A stretch of 64,000 nt of DNA from Aquabacterium sp. (GTDB lineage: Bacteria; Pseudomonadota; Gammaproteobacteria; Burkholderiales; Burkholderiaceae_C), in assembly GCF_029946005.1 (NCBI RefSeq), contig NZ_JAQSDR010000008.1:248001-312000 (forward strand), written 5' to 3'. The notes under the pieces are model-generated. The model did no database searches. It was not told where the DNA came from and saw only the letters and a list, made by a program, of their open reading frames with translations. Position numbers and translations under genes: made by a program. Each line of letters opens with the position of its first letter. Position 1 is the first letter of the stretch. Positions 24,345 through 33,484 of the stretch are shown here, piece after piece.

Positions 24345-26777
24345 TCAAATGGCCAAAGGCTCGAACTGGCGGGTATCCACCTTGGCCTCTTGGAAGTCGA
24401 ACCAGGGATCGGGCTCGCCTTCGAGTGAGAACTGCAACCTGGCCCAAAGCGCCTGACGGCCCTCGTGATCGTCCAGGATCTTTTTCTTGACGTAGTCCAG
24501 GCCCACGCGGTGGATCCAGTGCACCGTGCGCTCCAGGTACCAGCCCTCTTCGCGGTACAACTGCAGGAAGGCCCCGCTGTACACCATCACTTCATCGGCC
24601 GTCTTCAGCTTGGTGAAGAAGTGCGCTACTTCGGTCTTGATGCCGCCATTGCCGCCCACATAAACTTCCCAGCCCGAATCGACCCCGATGATCCCCACGT
24701 CCTTGATGCCCGACTCGGCGCAATTGCGCGGGCAACCCGACACGGCGATCTTGACCTTGTGCGGCGCGTACATCTTCCACAGCGCTTTTTCGATGTCGAT
24801 GCCCAACTGGCTGCTGTTTTGCGTGCCAAAGCGGCACCACTCACTGCCCACGCAGGTCTTGACCGTGCGCAAGGCCTTGGCGTAGGCGTGGCCGCAAGGC
24901 ATGTCCAGGTCTTTCCACACGTTCACCAGGTCTTCTTTTTTCACGCCCAGCAAATCGATGCGCTGCCCACCGGTCACCTTGATGGTGGGCACTTGGTACT
25001 TGTCGGCCACGTCGGCGATGCGGCGGAGGTCGGCCGCCGTGGTCTCGCCGCCGAACATGCGCGGGATCACCGAGTAGGTGCCATCCTTCTGGATGTTGGC
25101 GTGGCTGCGCTCGTTGATGAAGCGGCTTTGCGGGTCGTCCTGGGCCTGCTTGGGCCAACTGCTGATCAGGTAGTAGTTGACGGCCGGACGGCAGGTGGCG
25201 CAACCATTCGGTGTGCGCCAGGCCAGCGCCTTGTAAACCCCATCAATGCTCATCAGCTTTTGCTCGACGATGGCTTCGCGCACATCCTGATGGCTTTGGT
25301 CGGTGCATCCGCACAAGGCCTTTTTCTTGGGTGTGGACGAGTAGTCGCCCCCGGCCGTGAACATGATCAGTTGCTCGACCAGGCCAGTGCAAGATCCGCA
25401 CGAGGCGCTCGCCTTGGTGTGCTTGCGCACCTCGTCCAGGGTGAACAGGCCTTTTTCCTTGATGGCCTTGCAGACCGCGCCCTTGGTGACGCCGTTGCAG
25501 CCGCAGACCTCATCGGTGTCCAGCATGGCGGCGGCCTTGCTGTGTCCCTGGTGGCCGGTGTCGCCGATATTGGACTCGCCAAACATCAACTTGTCGCGCA
25601 CCTCGGTGATGCTGCGGCCCTCGCGGATCAGCTTGAAGTAATAGCTGCCATCCACCGTGTCGCCATACAGGCAGGCGCCGATCAGCTTGTTGTCCCGCAG
25701 CACCAGCTTCTTGTAGACACCGCCAAACGGGTCGGACAGCACGACCTCTTCAGTGCCATCACCCCCCATAAAATCGCCGGCCGAGAACAGATCAATGCCC
25801 GTGACCTTGAGCTTGGTGGACACCTGCGAGCCGGTGTAGCGGCCAATGCCGAACATGGCCAGGTGGTTGGCGCACACTTTGCCCTGCTCGAACAATGGCG
25901 CCACCAAGCCATAAGCGATGCCACGGTGCGCCGCGCATTCACCCACCGAATACACGCGTGGGTCGGTCACCGTCTGCATGGTGTCGTTGACGACGATGCC
26001 CCGGTTGCAATGGATGCCGATTTTCTCGGCCAGCTCGGTGTTGGGACGGATGCCCGCGGCCATGACCACCAAGTCGGCCGGCACCTCGGTGCCATCTTTG
26101 AACTTGACCGATTGCACGCGACCTTCGGCATTGCCCACCAGCTCTTGCGTCTGCGCGCCGATCATGAATTTCAGGCCACGCTCTTCCAGCGACTTTTGCA
26201 GCAACTTGCCGGCCACGTCGTCCAACTGGCGCTCCATCAACCAGGGCGCGATGTGCACCACGGTCACGCTCATGCCGCGCAACATCAGCCCGTTGGCCGC
26301 TTCCAGGCCCAGCAGGCCACCCCCGATCACCACCGCGTGCTGGTGGGTCGTGGCGGCCTCGATCATCGTGTTCGTGTCGGCAATGTCGCGGTAGGCGATC
26401 ACGCCTTTCAAGTCCTTGCCGGGCACGGGCAGGATGAAGGGGTTGGAGCCCGTGGCGATCAGCAGGCGGTCGTACTCGGCCTGCGTGCCGTCATCGGCCG
26501 TCACCAGGCGCTTCTTGCGGTCGATGCTGGTGACCTTCTTGTTCAGGTGCAGCGTGATGCCATGCTCCGCATACCAGGCCAATGGATTGAGGATGATCTC
26601 ATCGACCGTTTGCTCACCGGCCAGCACAGGCGACAACAAGATGCGGTTGTAGTTGGGATGTGGCTCGGCCCCGAATACCGTGATCTCGTACAGATCAGGT
26701 GCGATCTTCAGCAGCTCTTCCAGTGTGCGGACGCCGGCCATGCCATTGCCCACCATCACCAACTTCATCTTCTTCAT
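24345..26777 (-). CDS. nirB: Nitrite reductase (NADH) large subunit
   Basis: 810 residues. It catalyses six-electron reduction of nitrite to ammonium. The N-terminal FAD/NAD domains carry VMVGNGMAGVRTLEE and VVIGGGLLGLEAANGL. Two BFD [2Fe-2S] regions follow (EVCGCNGVTKGAVC near residue 420, then LCGCTDQSHQDV). The sirohaem-[4Fe-4S] site is CVGSEWCRFG about residue 639 and CPRNC about residue 680. All are intact and the length is typical (about 810-850). It is the first gene of the leftward operon nirB, PilJ-like, nirD, nasA, ybiB. The likely promoter is the sigma-54 site upstream. Confidence 0.96.
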   Translation of the reverse strand: MKKMKLVMVGNGMAGVRTLEELLKIAPDLYEITVFGAEPHPNYNRILLSPVLAGEQTVDEIILNPLAWYAEHGITLHLNKKVTSIDRKKRLVTADDGTQAEYDRLLIATGSNPFILPVPGKDLKGVIAYRDIADTNTMIEAATTHQHAVVIGGGLLGLEAANGLMLRGMSVTVVHIAPWLMERQLDDVAGKLLQKSLEERGLKFMIGAQTQELVGNAEGRVQSVKFKDGTEVPADLVVMAAGIRPNTELAEKIGIHCNRGIVVNDTMQTVTDPRVYSVGECAAHRGIAYGLVAPLFEQGKVCANHLAMFGIGRYTGSQVSTKLKVTGIDLFSAGDFMGGDGTEEVVLSDPFGGVYKKLVLRDNKLIGACLYGDTVDGSYYFKLIREGRSITEVRDKLMFGESNIGDTGHQGHSKAAAMLDTDEVCGCNGVTKGAVCKAIKEKGLFTLDEVRKHTKASASCGSCTGLVEQLIMFTAGGDYSSTPKKKALCGCTDQSHQDVREAIVEQKLMSIDGVYKALAWRTPNGCATCRPAVNYYLISSWPKQAQDDPQSRFINERSHANIQKDGTYSVIPRMFGGETTAADLRRIADVADKYQVPTIKVTGGQRIDLLGVKKEDLVNVWKDLDMPCGHAYAKALRTVKTCVGSEWCRFGTQNSSQLGIDIEKALWKMYAPHKVKIAVSGCPRNCAESGIKDVGIIGVDSGWEVYVGGNGGIKTEVAHFFTKLKTADEVMVYSGAFLQLYREEGWYLERTVHWIHRVGLDYVKKKILDDHEGRQALWARLQFSLEGEPDPWFDFQEAKVDTRQFEPLAI

Positions 26778-26827
26778 GGTTCACCAACTCCCAGCAGGGA
26801 AATCTTGATCGTTGTCCGTATTTAAGA

Positions 26828-26843
26828 AGCAATATCAAGGCCA
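26828..26843 (-). promoter_or_regulatory. Candidate sigma-54 (RpoN) promoter of nirB
   Basis: On the minus strand the sequence reads TGGCCTTGATATTGCT, matching the -24 TGGC and -12 TTGC elements at the exact ten-base spacing. Transcription would start near 26817, about 40 bases before the nirB ATG. The three bases after TGGC differ from the usual ACG. Confidence 0.6.
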
Positions 26844-26857
26844 GATCTTTTTGGTGC

Positions 26858-26872
26858 GCACCACTGTGGTTC
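26858..26872. promoter_or_regulatory. NtrC-like binding site upstream of nirB
   Basis: GCACC-N5-GGTTC, one base off the dyad GCACC-N5-GGTGC of NtrC enhancers. It overlaps a perfect palindrome TGGTGCGCACCA and lies upstream of the sigma-54 candidate. NtrC control under nitrogen limitation is usual for assimilatory nitrite reductase. Confidence 0.5.
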
Positions 26873-26998
26873 GATTCAAGGGCGCGGCAATCGCGCACCG
26901 CCTGTGGGCAAGAATCTTGCATTCAGGCTTCAAAAGCCGCTGGGTGTGTATCAAGTTGGTGCGCAGCGGCCCTTGTCACGTGAAATGAGACCTGAAAA

Positions 26999-28738
26999 AT
27001 GAGCTTTGACATCGAGGTGGGCCAGGCGACCCACCGTGGGCCGCGTGAGGGTTTGGAGGACTTTGCGGCCGCTGCGCGCCCCGCGCCCCACGAAGAGGCA
27101 TGGGGCGTGATCGCTGCGATTGCGGATGGCGTCTCCAGTGGTGGCCTGGGGTTGGAAGCCGCCCAGACCTCGGTGTTGGGCCTGGTGTCCGACTATTACG
27201 CCACCCCTGCCACCTGGGACACCACCGTGGCCCTGGACCGCGTCATCTCCGCGCAAAACGCCTGGCTGGCCGACCACAACCGCCGCCGTCAGGGCGTCCG
27301 GTCCGAAACCGGCGGGGGCATGGCCGCCATGACCACCTTGACCGCCTTGGTCTTGCGCGGCCATGGCTTCACCCTGGGCCATGTGGGCGACAGCCGTGCC
27401 TACCTCATCCGGGCTGGCGAGTGCACTCAACTCACGCAAGACCACACCTTGGGGCCCTTGGAGTTCCAGAACGGCTTGACGCGTGCGGTGGGCCTGGACG
27501 ATGGCGTGCGCGTGGACTACATCGAAGGTGATCTGCAGATCGGCGACACCTTTGTGCTGACCACGGATGGCGTGCACGGCGTGCTGAAGGCCAAGCAGTT
27601 GCGGGTGTTGGCCGAACAAGGTACTGCCCAGGAAGCCAGTGACGCGCTGGTGTCCAAAGCCGTCAACGGCGGCGGCCGAGACAACGCCACGGCCCTGGTC
27701 ATCCGCATCAAAGGCCTGGCCGCCGCTTTGCTGGAGGATGCTGAAAGGCGAGGGCGCTTGCTGCCTGTGCCGCCCAAGCTGAAAGAAGGCGATGTGCTGG
27801 ACGGCTTGCGCGTGCAGGCGGACGTCTTCAACAACGGCGTGCACCGCCTTTACCGCGTGCTGGACGAAAGCACGGGTCAGTTGATGGCCCTCAAGACCTT
27901 GCACGAAGCGCAGGCCAGCGATCCCGAAGAGCGGGCCATGCTGGCGCACGAGGCCTGGCTCGGCGCCCGCGTCACCGACCGCGATGCGCGAGGCTGGGTC
28001 AAGGTCTTTGAGCCCCATCAACCCACTGCGTTCTACACACTTTTTGAGTGGCACTCCGGCACCACCTTGGGCGCCATGCTGGCCAGCAAGCAGCATTTCA
28101 GCGTTCACGACATCATCGAAGGCGCAACCACGGTGGCCCGATCCTTAGGCCGCCTGCATCAACACGGCGTCATCCACCGCGACATCAAACCTGACAACGT
28201 GCAATTGGGCGACGACGGCTTGTGGCGTGTGCTGGACCTGGGCGTGGCACTGTCCGGCAAGGAGCCGCAGGCGTTGCGCGAGTTGCATGCAGGCACGCCC
28301 AGCTACATGAATCCCGAGCAATGGAGCGCAGTTCCCTCCGAGTCCATGGCCAACCCACAAAGCGACCTGTTCGCTTTGGGCGTGACCCTGTACCAATGGC
28401 TCACCGGTGGGCGATTGCCTTATGGCGACATCGAGCCGTACCAGATCGGCCGCTACCGGCGCGACCCGGTGGCCCCCTCGCGGATCCGTCCGGACGTGCC
28501 CATTTGGCTGGACCACATCGTGTTGAAAGCCGTGGCCCGTGATCAGAAAATGCGTTTTGAAACTGCGGAGGAATTGCTGCTTGCCCTGGAGCGAGGGGCC
28601 TCTCGGCCCTTGTCTGCGCCGCACGCCACGCCCCTGATGGCGCGCGACCCCGTGGTCCTGTGGCAGATTGCCCTGGGGGTGTCCATCCTGTTCAATTTGC
28701 TGCTCATTTACTGGCTGGCCTTCTTGCCCCGAACCTGA
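26999..28738 (+). CDS. PP2C phosphatase-Ser/Thr protein kinase fusion, membrane-anchored
   Basis: 579 residues. Residues 1-240 are a PP2C-type phosphatase: metal-binding Asp in IADGVSSGG, GHVGDSRAYL, LTTDGVHG and GGRDNATAL are all present. Residues about 270-540 are a Hanks-type kinase: Lys in MALKTL, catalytic loop HRDIKPDN about 391-398, and LDLGVA in place of DFG, with AGTPSYMNPEQW after it. A single membrane helix (LGVSILFNLLLIYWLAF) ends the protein, so both catalytic domains face the cytoplasm. It diverges from nirB with a shared 221-base control region. Similar fusions occur beside nitrate/nitrite reductase genes, so regulation of nitrate assimilation is likely, but the target is unknown. 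Confidence 0.92.
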   Translation: MSFDIEVGQATHRGPREGLEDFAAAARPAPHEEAWGVIAAIADGVSSGGLGLEAAQTSVLGLVSDYYATPATWDTTVALDRVISAQNAWLADHNRRRQGVRSETGGGMAAMTTLTALVLRGHGFTLGHVGDSRAYLIRAGECTQLTQDHTLGPLEFQNGLTRAVGLDDGVRVDYIEGDLQIGDTFVLTTDGVHGVLKAKQLRVLAEQGTAQEASDALVSKAVNGGGRDNATALVIRIKGLAAALLEDAERRGRLLPVPPKLKEGDVLDGLRVQADVFNNGVHRLYRVLDESTGQLMALKTLHEAQASDPEERAMLAHEAWLGARVTDRDARGWVKVFEPHQPTAFYTLFEWHSGTTLGAMLASKQHFSVHDIIEGATTVARSLGRLHQHGVIHRDIKPDNVQLGDDGLWRVLDLGVALSGKEPQALRELHAGTPSYMNPEQWSAVPSESMANPQSDLFALGVTLYQWLTGGRLPYGDIEPYQIGRYRRDPVAPSRIRPDVPIWLDHIVLKAVARDQKMRFETAEELLLALERGASRPLSAPHATPLMARDPVVLWQIALGVSILFNLLLIYWLAFLPRT

Positions 28739-28791
28739 GGCCGCCTCGCAATCAGTGACAATCGCGGCTGTCGAGTACGAGAGAGACCCCC

Positions 28792-29361
28792 ATGAGCATC
28801 AAGTCAGACCGCTGGATCCGCCAGATGGCCCAAGAGCACGGCATGATCGAACCCTTCGAGCCTGGTCAGGTCAGGGCGACGGCGGATGGGCAGCGCATCG
28901 TCAGTTATGGCACCAGCAGTTACGGCTACGACATCCGTTGTGCCAACGAATTCAAAATCTTCACCAACATCCACTCCACGGTGGTTGATCCGAAGAATTT
29001 CGATGAGCGCAGCTTTGTCGATGTGCAAGGCGATTACTGCATCATTCCGCCGAACAGTTTTGCGTTGGCGCGCACCGTGGAGTATTTCCGGATTCCTCGC
29101 AGCGTCCTGACCATTTGCCTGGGCAAGAGCACCTACGCCCGCTGCGGCATCATCGTCAACGTCACGCCCTTCGAGCCCGAATGGGAAGGTTACGTCACCC
29201 TTGAATTCAGCAACACCACCCCGTTGCCCGCCAAAATCTACGCTGGCGAAGGGTGTGCACAAGTGCTGTTTTTTGAAAGCGATGAAGTATGTGAAACCAG
29301 TTACCGTGACCGGGGTGGCAAATACCAGGGTCAAACCGGCGTAACCCTGCCTAAAACTTAA
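28792..29361 (+). CDS. dcd: dCTP deaminase
   Basis: 189 residues, full length for the family. It converts dCTP to dUTP in pyrimidine deoxynucleotide synthesis. The active-site strand reads [27 protein letters not shown] (in parts), with the catalytic Glu in WEGYVTLE, and the C-terminal [14 protein letters not shown] closes over the nucleotide. It belongs to the standard monofunctional type. No operon partner is apparent. Confidence 0.96.
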   Translation: MSIKSDRWIRQMAQEHGMIEPFEPGQVRATADGQRIVSYGTSSYGYDIRCANEFKIFTNIHSTVVDPKNFDERSFVDVQGDYCIIPPNSFALARTVEYFRIPRSVLTICLGKSTYARCGIIVNVTPFEPEWEGYVTLEFSNTTPLPAKIYAGEGCAQVLFFESDEVCETSYRDRGGKYQGQTGVTLPKT

Positions 29362-29583
29362 TCAGTTATTGCCGACATTCACACATGACCCTTCATCTGA
29401 AGGATTCAGGAGTGATTACGATCAGTTACAATTGATCGGTCGGCTTTGATTGCGTCGCAGCACGTCAAAGCACCGAGAACAGGTGTTCGTGCTTTACATC
29501 CACGCGAAGTCATCGTCGGCTTTCGAGAGGGGGTGGATGTGCGTCAATGCCCCATGTTGTATTTATTTTTCGGGCTTTTCCCC

Positions 29584-29949
29584 ATGCGCCGTCCGCTTCA
29601 CTCCCCCGCTTTAATCAGCGCATTTTTTGACAGTCTTCGTCCAGAGCAGCGTGACACCGCGCAGGCCATGCAGCAGGCCATCCTGGAAGCGGCGCCCCAT
29701 TTGCGCCAAGAGGTCAAATGGGGCAATTTGTGCTTCGTCAACGACCGTGACAACGTCATGGCCATCGTGCTGCACAAGGCCAATGCGCACTTGCAGGTCT
29801 TCAATGGCGTGCTGTTGATGGGCGAGTTTCCCGAGCTGGAAGGCGCTGGCCGAGGCATGCGCCACATCAAAACCCGTTACCGCATCCCCGTCAACGGCCA
29901 ACTCGTGAAAGAGCTGACCCAGGCCTGTTTGCGAGCCTGGGGCCGCTAG
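29584..29949 (+). CDS. DUF1801-like protein
   Basis: 121 residues from MRRPLHSPALISAFF. The pattern LRPEQRDTAQAMQQAI, LRQEVKWGNLCFV, then HLQVFNGVLL and GRGMRHIKTRY matches small DUF1801 (YdhG/YjbR-like) proteins, cytoplasmic with unknown role. The start is uncertain: another ATG at 29554 is in frame, and neither has a strong ribosome-binding site. The 220 bases upstream hold only a short hairpin and a GATCA/TGATC dyad near 29420. Confidence 0.7.
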   Translation: MRRPLHSPALISAFFDSLRPEQRDTAQAMQQAILEAAPHLRQEVKWGNLCFVNDRDNVMAIVLHKANAHLQVFNGVLLMGEFPELEGAGRGMRHIKTRYRIPVNGQLVKELTQACLRAWGR

Positions 29950-30026
29950 TTGGTGTGGTTATTGCAATCCCGGATGGTCACGATCATGGCGGGTTTGTAA
30001 AATGTCCTCTGAAACAACGGACATCC

Positions 30027-30884
30027 ATGCACCTGCTCAACGCTGACCTTCATTGTCATTCCAATGTGTCCGATGGCACATTGACCCCGGAAGCCCTGGC
30101 TGAACGGGCCAAGCGCAACGGGGTGCAACTGTGGGCGCTGACCGACCACGATGAAGTCGGCGGGCAGCATCGTGCCAGGGCCGCTGCTCAGGCGCAAGGC
30201 ATGGCTTACCTGACCGGTTCTGAAGTGTCCGTCACCTTTGCGGGCAAGACGGTGCACATCGTCGGCCTGGGCTTCGATCCGGATCACCCCAGTTTGCAGC
30301 AAGGCCTGGTGGACACCCGTGGCGGTCGTGAGCGCCGTGCTCGCGACATGGCCGAGGGTCTTGCCAAAGTGGGCATCCCGAATGCCTTTGAAGGCGCACT
30401 GCGCTACGTCGCCAACCCCGATCTGATTTCGCGCACGCACTTCGCACGCTATCTGGTGGAGATTGGCGTGTGCTCCGAGGCCCACGACGTCTTCAAGCGC
30501 TACCTGACCGAAGGCAAGCCCGGTTACGTGGAGCACCGCTGGGCAACGCTGTCTGACGCCATCCACTGGATCACCGAAGCTGGTGGAGAGGCTGTCATTG
30601 CCCACCCGGGGCGCTACGGTTTCACCCCCAACGAAGAGTACGCACTGTTCACCGAGTTCAAAGCGCATGGCGGACGCGGCGTGGAAGTCGTCACCGGCAG
30701 CCACACCGTGCCGGAGTACGCCAAGTACGCCGACATGGCGATTGAATTCGACCTCCTGGCCTCGCGGGGCTCCGACTTTCACGACCCTGCTGAAAGTCAC
30801 ACCGACCTGGGTACCTTGCCCGATTTGCCTGGCCGTTTGACGCCCGTGTGGCAGGCCCTGGAGCACCGCATCTTTCAACCCTGA
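30027..30884 (+). CDS. rnm: PHP-domain phosphatase/5'-3' RNase AM
   Basis: 285 residues. PHP metal ligands are visible in order: DLHCHSNVSDG, LTDHDEVGG, RTHFARYLVE, AHPGRYGF and RGSDFHDPAESH. The E. coli homologue (YciV, now RNase AM) acts on the 5' end of ribosomal RNAs and on nucleoside 3',5'-bisphosphates. The ATG at 30027 starts MHLLNADLHCH. It is followed nine bases later by yciO, the same pairing as in E. coli. Confidence 0.9.
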   Translation: MHLLNADLHCHSNVSDGTLTPEALAERAKRNGVQLWALTDHDEVGGQHRARAAAQAQGMAYLTGSEVSVTFAGKTVHIVGLGFDPDHPSLQQGLVDTRGGRERRARDMAEGLAKVGIPNAFEGALRYVANPDLISRTHFARYLVEIGVCSEAHDVFKRYLTEGKPGYVEHRWATLSDAIHWITEAGGEAVIAHPGRYGFTPNEEYALFTEFKAHGGRGVEVVTGSHTVPEYAKYADMAIEFDLLASRGSDFHDPAESHTDLGTLPDLPGRLTPVWQALEHRIFQP

Positions 30885-30893
30885 AAGGGCTCC

Positions 30894-31529
30894 ATGGCTC
30901 AATACTTTGAAGTGCACCCGCAGCATCCGCAAACGCGCTTGCTGAAACAGGCCGCCGACATCCTCCACAAAGGAGGGGTCGTCGCTTTGCCCACCGATTC
31001 CAGCTATGCCCTGGTTTGTCGGCTCGACGACAAGGATGCGGCGACGGCCTTGCGGCGCATCCGTGCGGTGGATGAGCGCCATCACCTGACCTTGCTGTGC
31101 CGGGATCTGTCCGAGCTGGCCAACTATGCCCGTGTAGACAACCGCCAGTACCGGCTGCTCAAGCTGGGCACGCCCGGTCCGTACACCTTCATCCTTGAGG
31201 CGACCAAAGAGGTGCCTCGTCGAGTCTCTCACCCCTCTCGTCGCACGGTCGGTTTGCGCGTTCCCGAGCACACGGTCGCCCAGGCCTTGCTGGAAATTCT
31301 GGGTCAGCCCTTGCTGGGCACCACGCTGATCATGCCGGGCGAGGAGTTGGCCCTCAACGATGCCAACGACATCCGCGAGCGTCTGCAAAAACAGGTGCAG
31401 GCCGTGATCGATTCAGGCGCTTGTCCGCTGGAGCCCACGACCGTGATCGACCTGAGTTCGGGCGATGCCGTGGTGATCCGCCAAGGCCGTGGCGACCTGG
31501 CTAGGGTTGGGCTGGCGGCGTTGGCCTGA
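30894..31529 (+). CDS. yciO: YciO-type Sua5/YrdC-domain protein
   Basis: 211 residues closely following E. coli YciO: HPQHPQTRLLKQAADIL, VALPTDSSYALVC, LLKLGTPGPYTFILEATKEV and TVGLRVPEHTVAQALL. The Sua5/YrdC family makes threonylcarbamoyl-AMP for tRNA t6A; YciO is a divergent branch whose in vivo part in t6A is uncertain. The pocket residues Lys and Arg (KEVPRR) are kept. Its 3' end overlaps the convergent glutaredoxin-like gene by 29 bases. Confidence 0.9.
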   Translation: MAQYFEVHPQHPQTRLLKQAADILHKGGVVALPTDSSYALVCRLDDKDAATALRRIRAVDERHHLTLLCRDLSELANYARVDNRQYRLLKLGTPGPYTFILEATKEVPRRVSHPSRRTVGLRVPEHTVAQALLEILGQPLLGTTLIMPGEELALNDANDIRERLQKQVQAVIDSGACPLEPTTVIDLSSGDAVVIRQGRGDLARVGLAALA

Positions 31530-31890
31530 TCGGTGTCAACTGCAGGGCCTGGCTCAACCACTGGGCATCAAAGCCCAGGTGCCATTGGCCTTTGACGCGC
31601 ATCAGCGGCGTACCCGGTGCGCCTTGCGACTCATAGGCTTGTCGGCACACGGCGTTCAATTCGACATCGCATTCTTGCCAGGGCACCTGGTGGCTGTCCA
31701 ACCAATCCGCAGCCTTGGCGCAGTAGACGCAACTCTCGGTGGAGTACATCGTGATGTCGCCCGGCTTGGCGAGTTGTCGGGCGGTAGACGCTGCGCGCTC
31801 CTGCGTCCACCAAGCCCAGCCTTTGCTGCCACCCACGAACACCAGCATGATGCCGACCAGCACCCACCATTGATGACGTCTTTGGGCCAT
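31501..31890 (-). CDS. Membrane-anchored glutaredoxin-like protein
   Basis: 129 residues. After one membrane anchor (WWVLVGIMLVFVGG) comes a glutaredoxin fold with redox motif STESCVYCAKAAD, then DVELNAVC and GTPLMRVKG with the cis-proline. The active site is probably in the periplasm, since the positive-inside rule places the short basic N-terminus in the cytoplasm. Function is thus disulfide reduction or isomerisation at the membrane. The ATG at 31890 has five bases between it and the end of plsY. Long in-frame extensions upstream overlap plsY and are rejected. Confidence 0.78.
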   Translation of the reverse strand: MAQRRHQWWVLVGIMLVFVGGSKGWAWWTQERAASTARQLAKPGDITMYSTESCVYCAKAADWLDSHQVPWQECDVELNAVCRQAYESQGAPGTPLMRVKGQWHLGFDAQWLSQALQLTPIRPTPPAQP

Positions 31891-31895
31891 GTTGT

Positions 31896-32534
31896 TCAAG
31901 GCTGAGGTGGCGTGGGGGCGGTTTTCTGACCGAGCTTGCTTTCCTGCCCAGCCAGCAGCTTGCGGATGTTGGCGGCATGTCGCCAGATCAGCAGGGCGCT
32001 CATGATGGCCACACCGATGGTCATGGTGCTGATGCCCATGAGTTGCCACTGAATGACTGGCGCGGCCAGCGAGGCCGCCAGTGCCGCCAGCGATGAGTAG
32101 CGGAACACCACGGCCATCAGCAGCCACACCGCCAGCACCAACCCGCCCAGCGTGGGTTCAAAGGCCAGCAACACGCCCGCCGCCGTGGCCACGCCTTTGC
32201 CGCCTTCAAAGCGAAAGAAGATCGGCCAGAGGTGTCCCAGAAAGGCCGCCAGTCCCACCAAGGTGACGGTGGTTTGGTCCATGCCCATGCGCTGGGCAAT
32301 TGCCACCGGCACATAGCCCTTGAGTGCGTCAAACAGCAAGGTCAGGATGGCGGCGCCCTTGTGGCCGGAGCGCAGCACATTGGTCGCGCCAGGGTTGCCC
32401 GATCCGTAGGTGCGCGGGTCACTCAAGCCAAACAGGCGGCTCACGATCACGGCAAATGAGAGGGACCCCACGAGGTAGGACAACACGGCGGCCACGGCGG
32501 TGACCAGTGGGGAATCGGTAACAAGCGAATCCAT
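31896..32534 (-). CDS. plsY: Glycerol-3-phosphate acyltransferase PlsY
   Basis: 212 residues, an inner-membrane enzyme moving acyl groups from acyl-phosphate to glycerol-3-phosphate, the first step of phospholipid synthesis. Family motifs are intact: YLVGSLSFAVIVSRLFGL, SGNPGATNVLRSGHKG (substrate loop), GHLWPIFFRFEGGKGVAT. Five membrane segments are visible. The C-terminal tail RKLLAGQESKLGQK is normal. Confidence 0.95.
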   Translation of the reverse strand: MDSLVTDSPLVTAVAAVLSYLVGSLSFAVIVSRLFGLSDPRTYGSGNPGATNVLRSGHKGAAILTLLFDALKGYVPVAIAQRMGMDQTTVTLVGLAAFLGHLWPIFFRFEGGKGVATAAGVLLAFEPTLGGLVLAVWLLMAVVFRYSSLAALAASLAAPVIQWQLMGISTMTIGVAIMSALLIWRHAANIRKLLAGQESKLGQKTAPTPPQP

Positions 32535-32604
32535 GAGTTCTGTGCGGCGTTGAAACAGGTCGCCAGTGTAGTGGTTGCGTTTACACAGTTTGTGGGTTTA
32601 TGCC

Positions 32605-32637
32605 ATGCTGAAGGACGGGGCAAATTGGCGACAATCT
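32605..32637 (+). promoter_or_regulatory. Upstream element of first paralogue
   Basis: CATGCT (32605-32610) and GACAATC (32631-32637) are kept at exactly the same spacing upstream of the second paralogue. The GACAAT lies 38 bases before the ATG at 32669 and could serve as a -10 element. Confidence 0.4.
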
Positions 32638-32668
32638 GCGGGTTTCTCTGACATCGGTTGTGGACATC

Positions 32669-33388
32669 ATGATTACGTATCAATCTAAAAATTCCTGGCA
32701 ACGTCCTTTGTTGATCGCGCTCATCGGCAGCGCGGTAGTTGGCACTGGGGTGTGGTGGTTCGCGGGGCATTCCGGACCAGACGCAACCACCCAAGTCAGT
32801 TCCGCGGCCTCCGAGCCCATGGCGGCCACCAGCAGCACAGTCGCGCCGACAACGCCTGCATTGGCCGTCTCCACCGATCCCACCATCTTGTCCGATGGCC
32901 GCCCCTCCGATTTCACGCCTGGCGTGTGGTCGGCCCTGGACAAGGCCATGAAGAGCAAGCCGCAGCTCAAGCCCGAAGTCGACAAGGTGCTGAGCTACAT
33001 GCGCTTTCAGCGCAGTTTCGAACAATGGCAATCCCTGGAGGACGCGCGCGATGCGCAGCAGCGTCACCAACTGGCGCAAAGCCTCCTGAACCAGATGCCT
33101 GATCGCCTGGCCAAGGGGGAGTTCTCCTTGAGCGAGGCGCTGATGATGACCACGGTTTTGCTGTCAGACCTCGAGCCCGATGAGAAAAAGCGTGAACAGC
33201 AAGTGGAAGAGTGGGGCAAGAAGATGGCCTTCGCCGCGCCCCAGCCCACGGATGATGCACAAGTCCAGGCGGAGCAAAAAAAGGTGGAAGATCTGCGCAT
33301 CCTTCCTGGCCTCCTCACGGAAGGCCCCAATCCGGACCCGGCCAAGGTGCAGCAAGCCCTGGAAGAGCGCAGCCGCCTTTCGCGCTGA
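32669..33388 (+). CDS. Unknown membrane-anchored protein, paralogue A of a tandem pair
   Basis: 239 residues. A short N-terminus (MITYQSKNSW) leads into one membrane helix (LLIALIGSAVVGTGVWWFAG), then a Ser/Ala/Thr/Pro linker and a helical, highly charged domain from DGRPSDFTP onward. Central motif RFQRSFEQWQSLEDARDAQQ is shared with the next gene, as is LPDRLAKGE-like PDRLAKGEFSLSEAL. The bulk should lie in the periplasm. The helical, charged domain somewhat recalls lipase chaperones, but I cannot claim this. Function unknown. Confidence 0.8.
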   Translation: MITYQSKNSWQRPLLIALIGSAVVGTGVWWFAGHSGPDATTQVSSAASEPMAATSSTVAPTTPALAVSTDPTILSDGRPSDFTPGVWSALDKAMKSKPQLKPEVDKVLSYMRFQRSFEQWQSLEDARDAQQRHQLAQSLLNQMPDRLAKGEFSLSEALMMTTVLLSDLEPDEKKREQQVEEWGKKMAFAAPQPTDDAQVQAEQKKVEDLRILPGLLTEGPNPDPAKVQQALEERSRLSR

Positions 33389-33418
33389 ACCGAGGATGTG
33401 GGTGTCGTGGGTTTGTCC

Positions 33419-33451
33419 CATGCTTTCGGTCGTGACTCAGTGCCGACAATC
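33419..33451 (+). promoter_or_regulatory. Upstream element of second paralogue
   Basis: CATGCT (33419-33424) and GACAATC (33445-33451) repeat the arrangement seen before the first paralogue, followed in both by GGTTTC-x-CTGACAT. The duplication therefore includes the promoter region. Confidence 0.45.
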
Positions 33452-33484
33452 CACCGGTTTCCCTGACATTGGCTTTTGGCGTTC

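Noticed and set aside
24465..26825. 786-codon frame antisense to nirB
   Set aside because: nirB is complete with all cofactor motifs; the antisense product has no domain.
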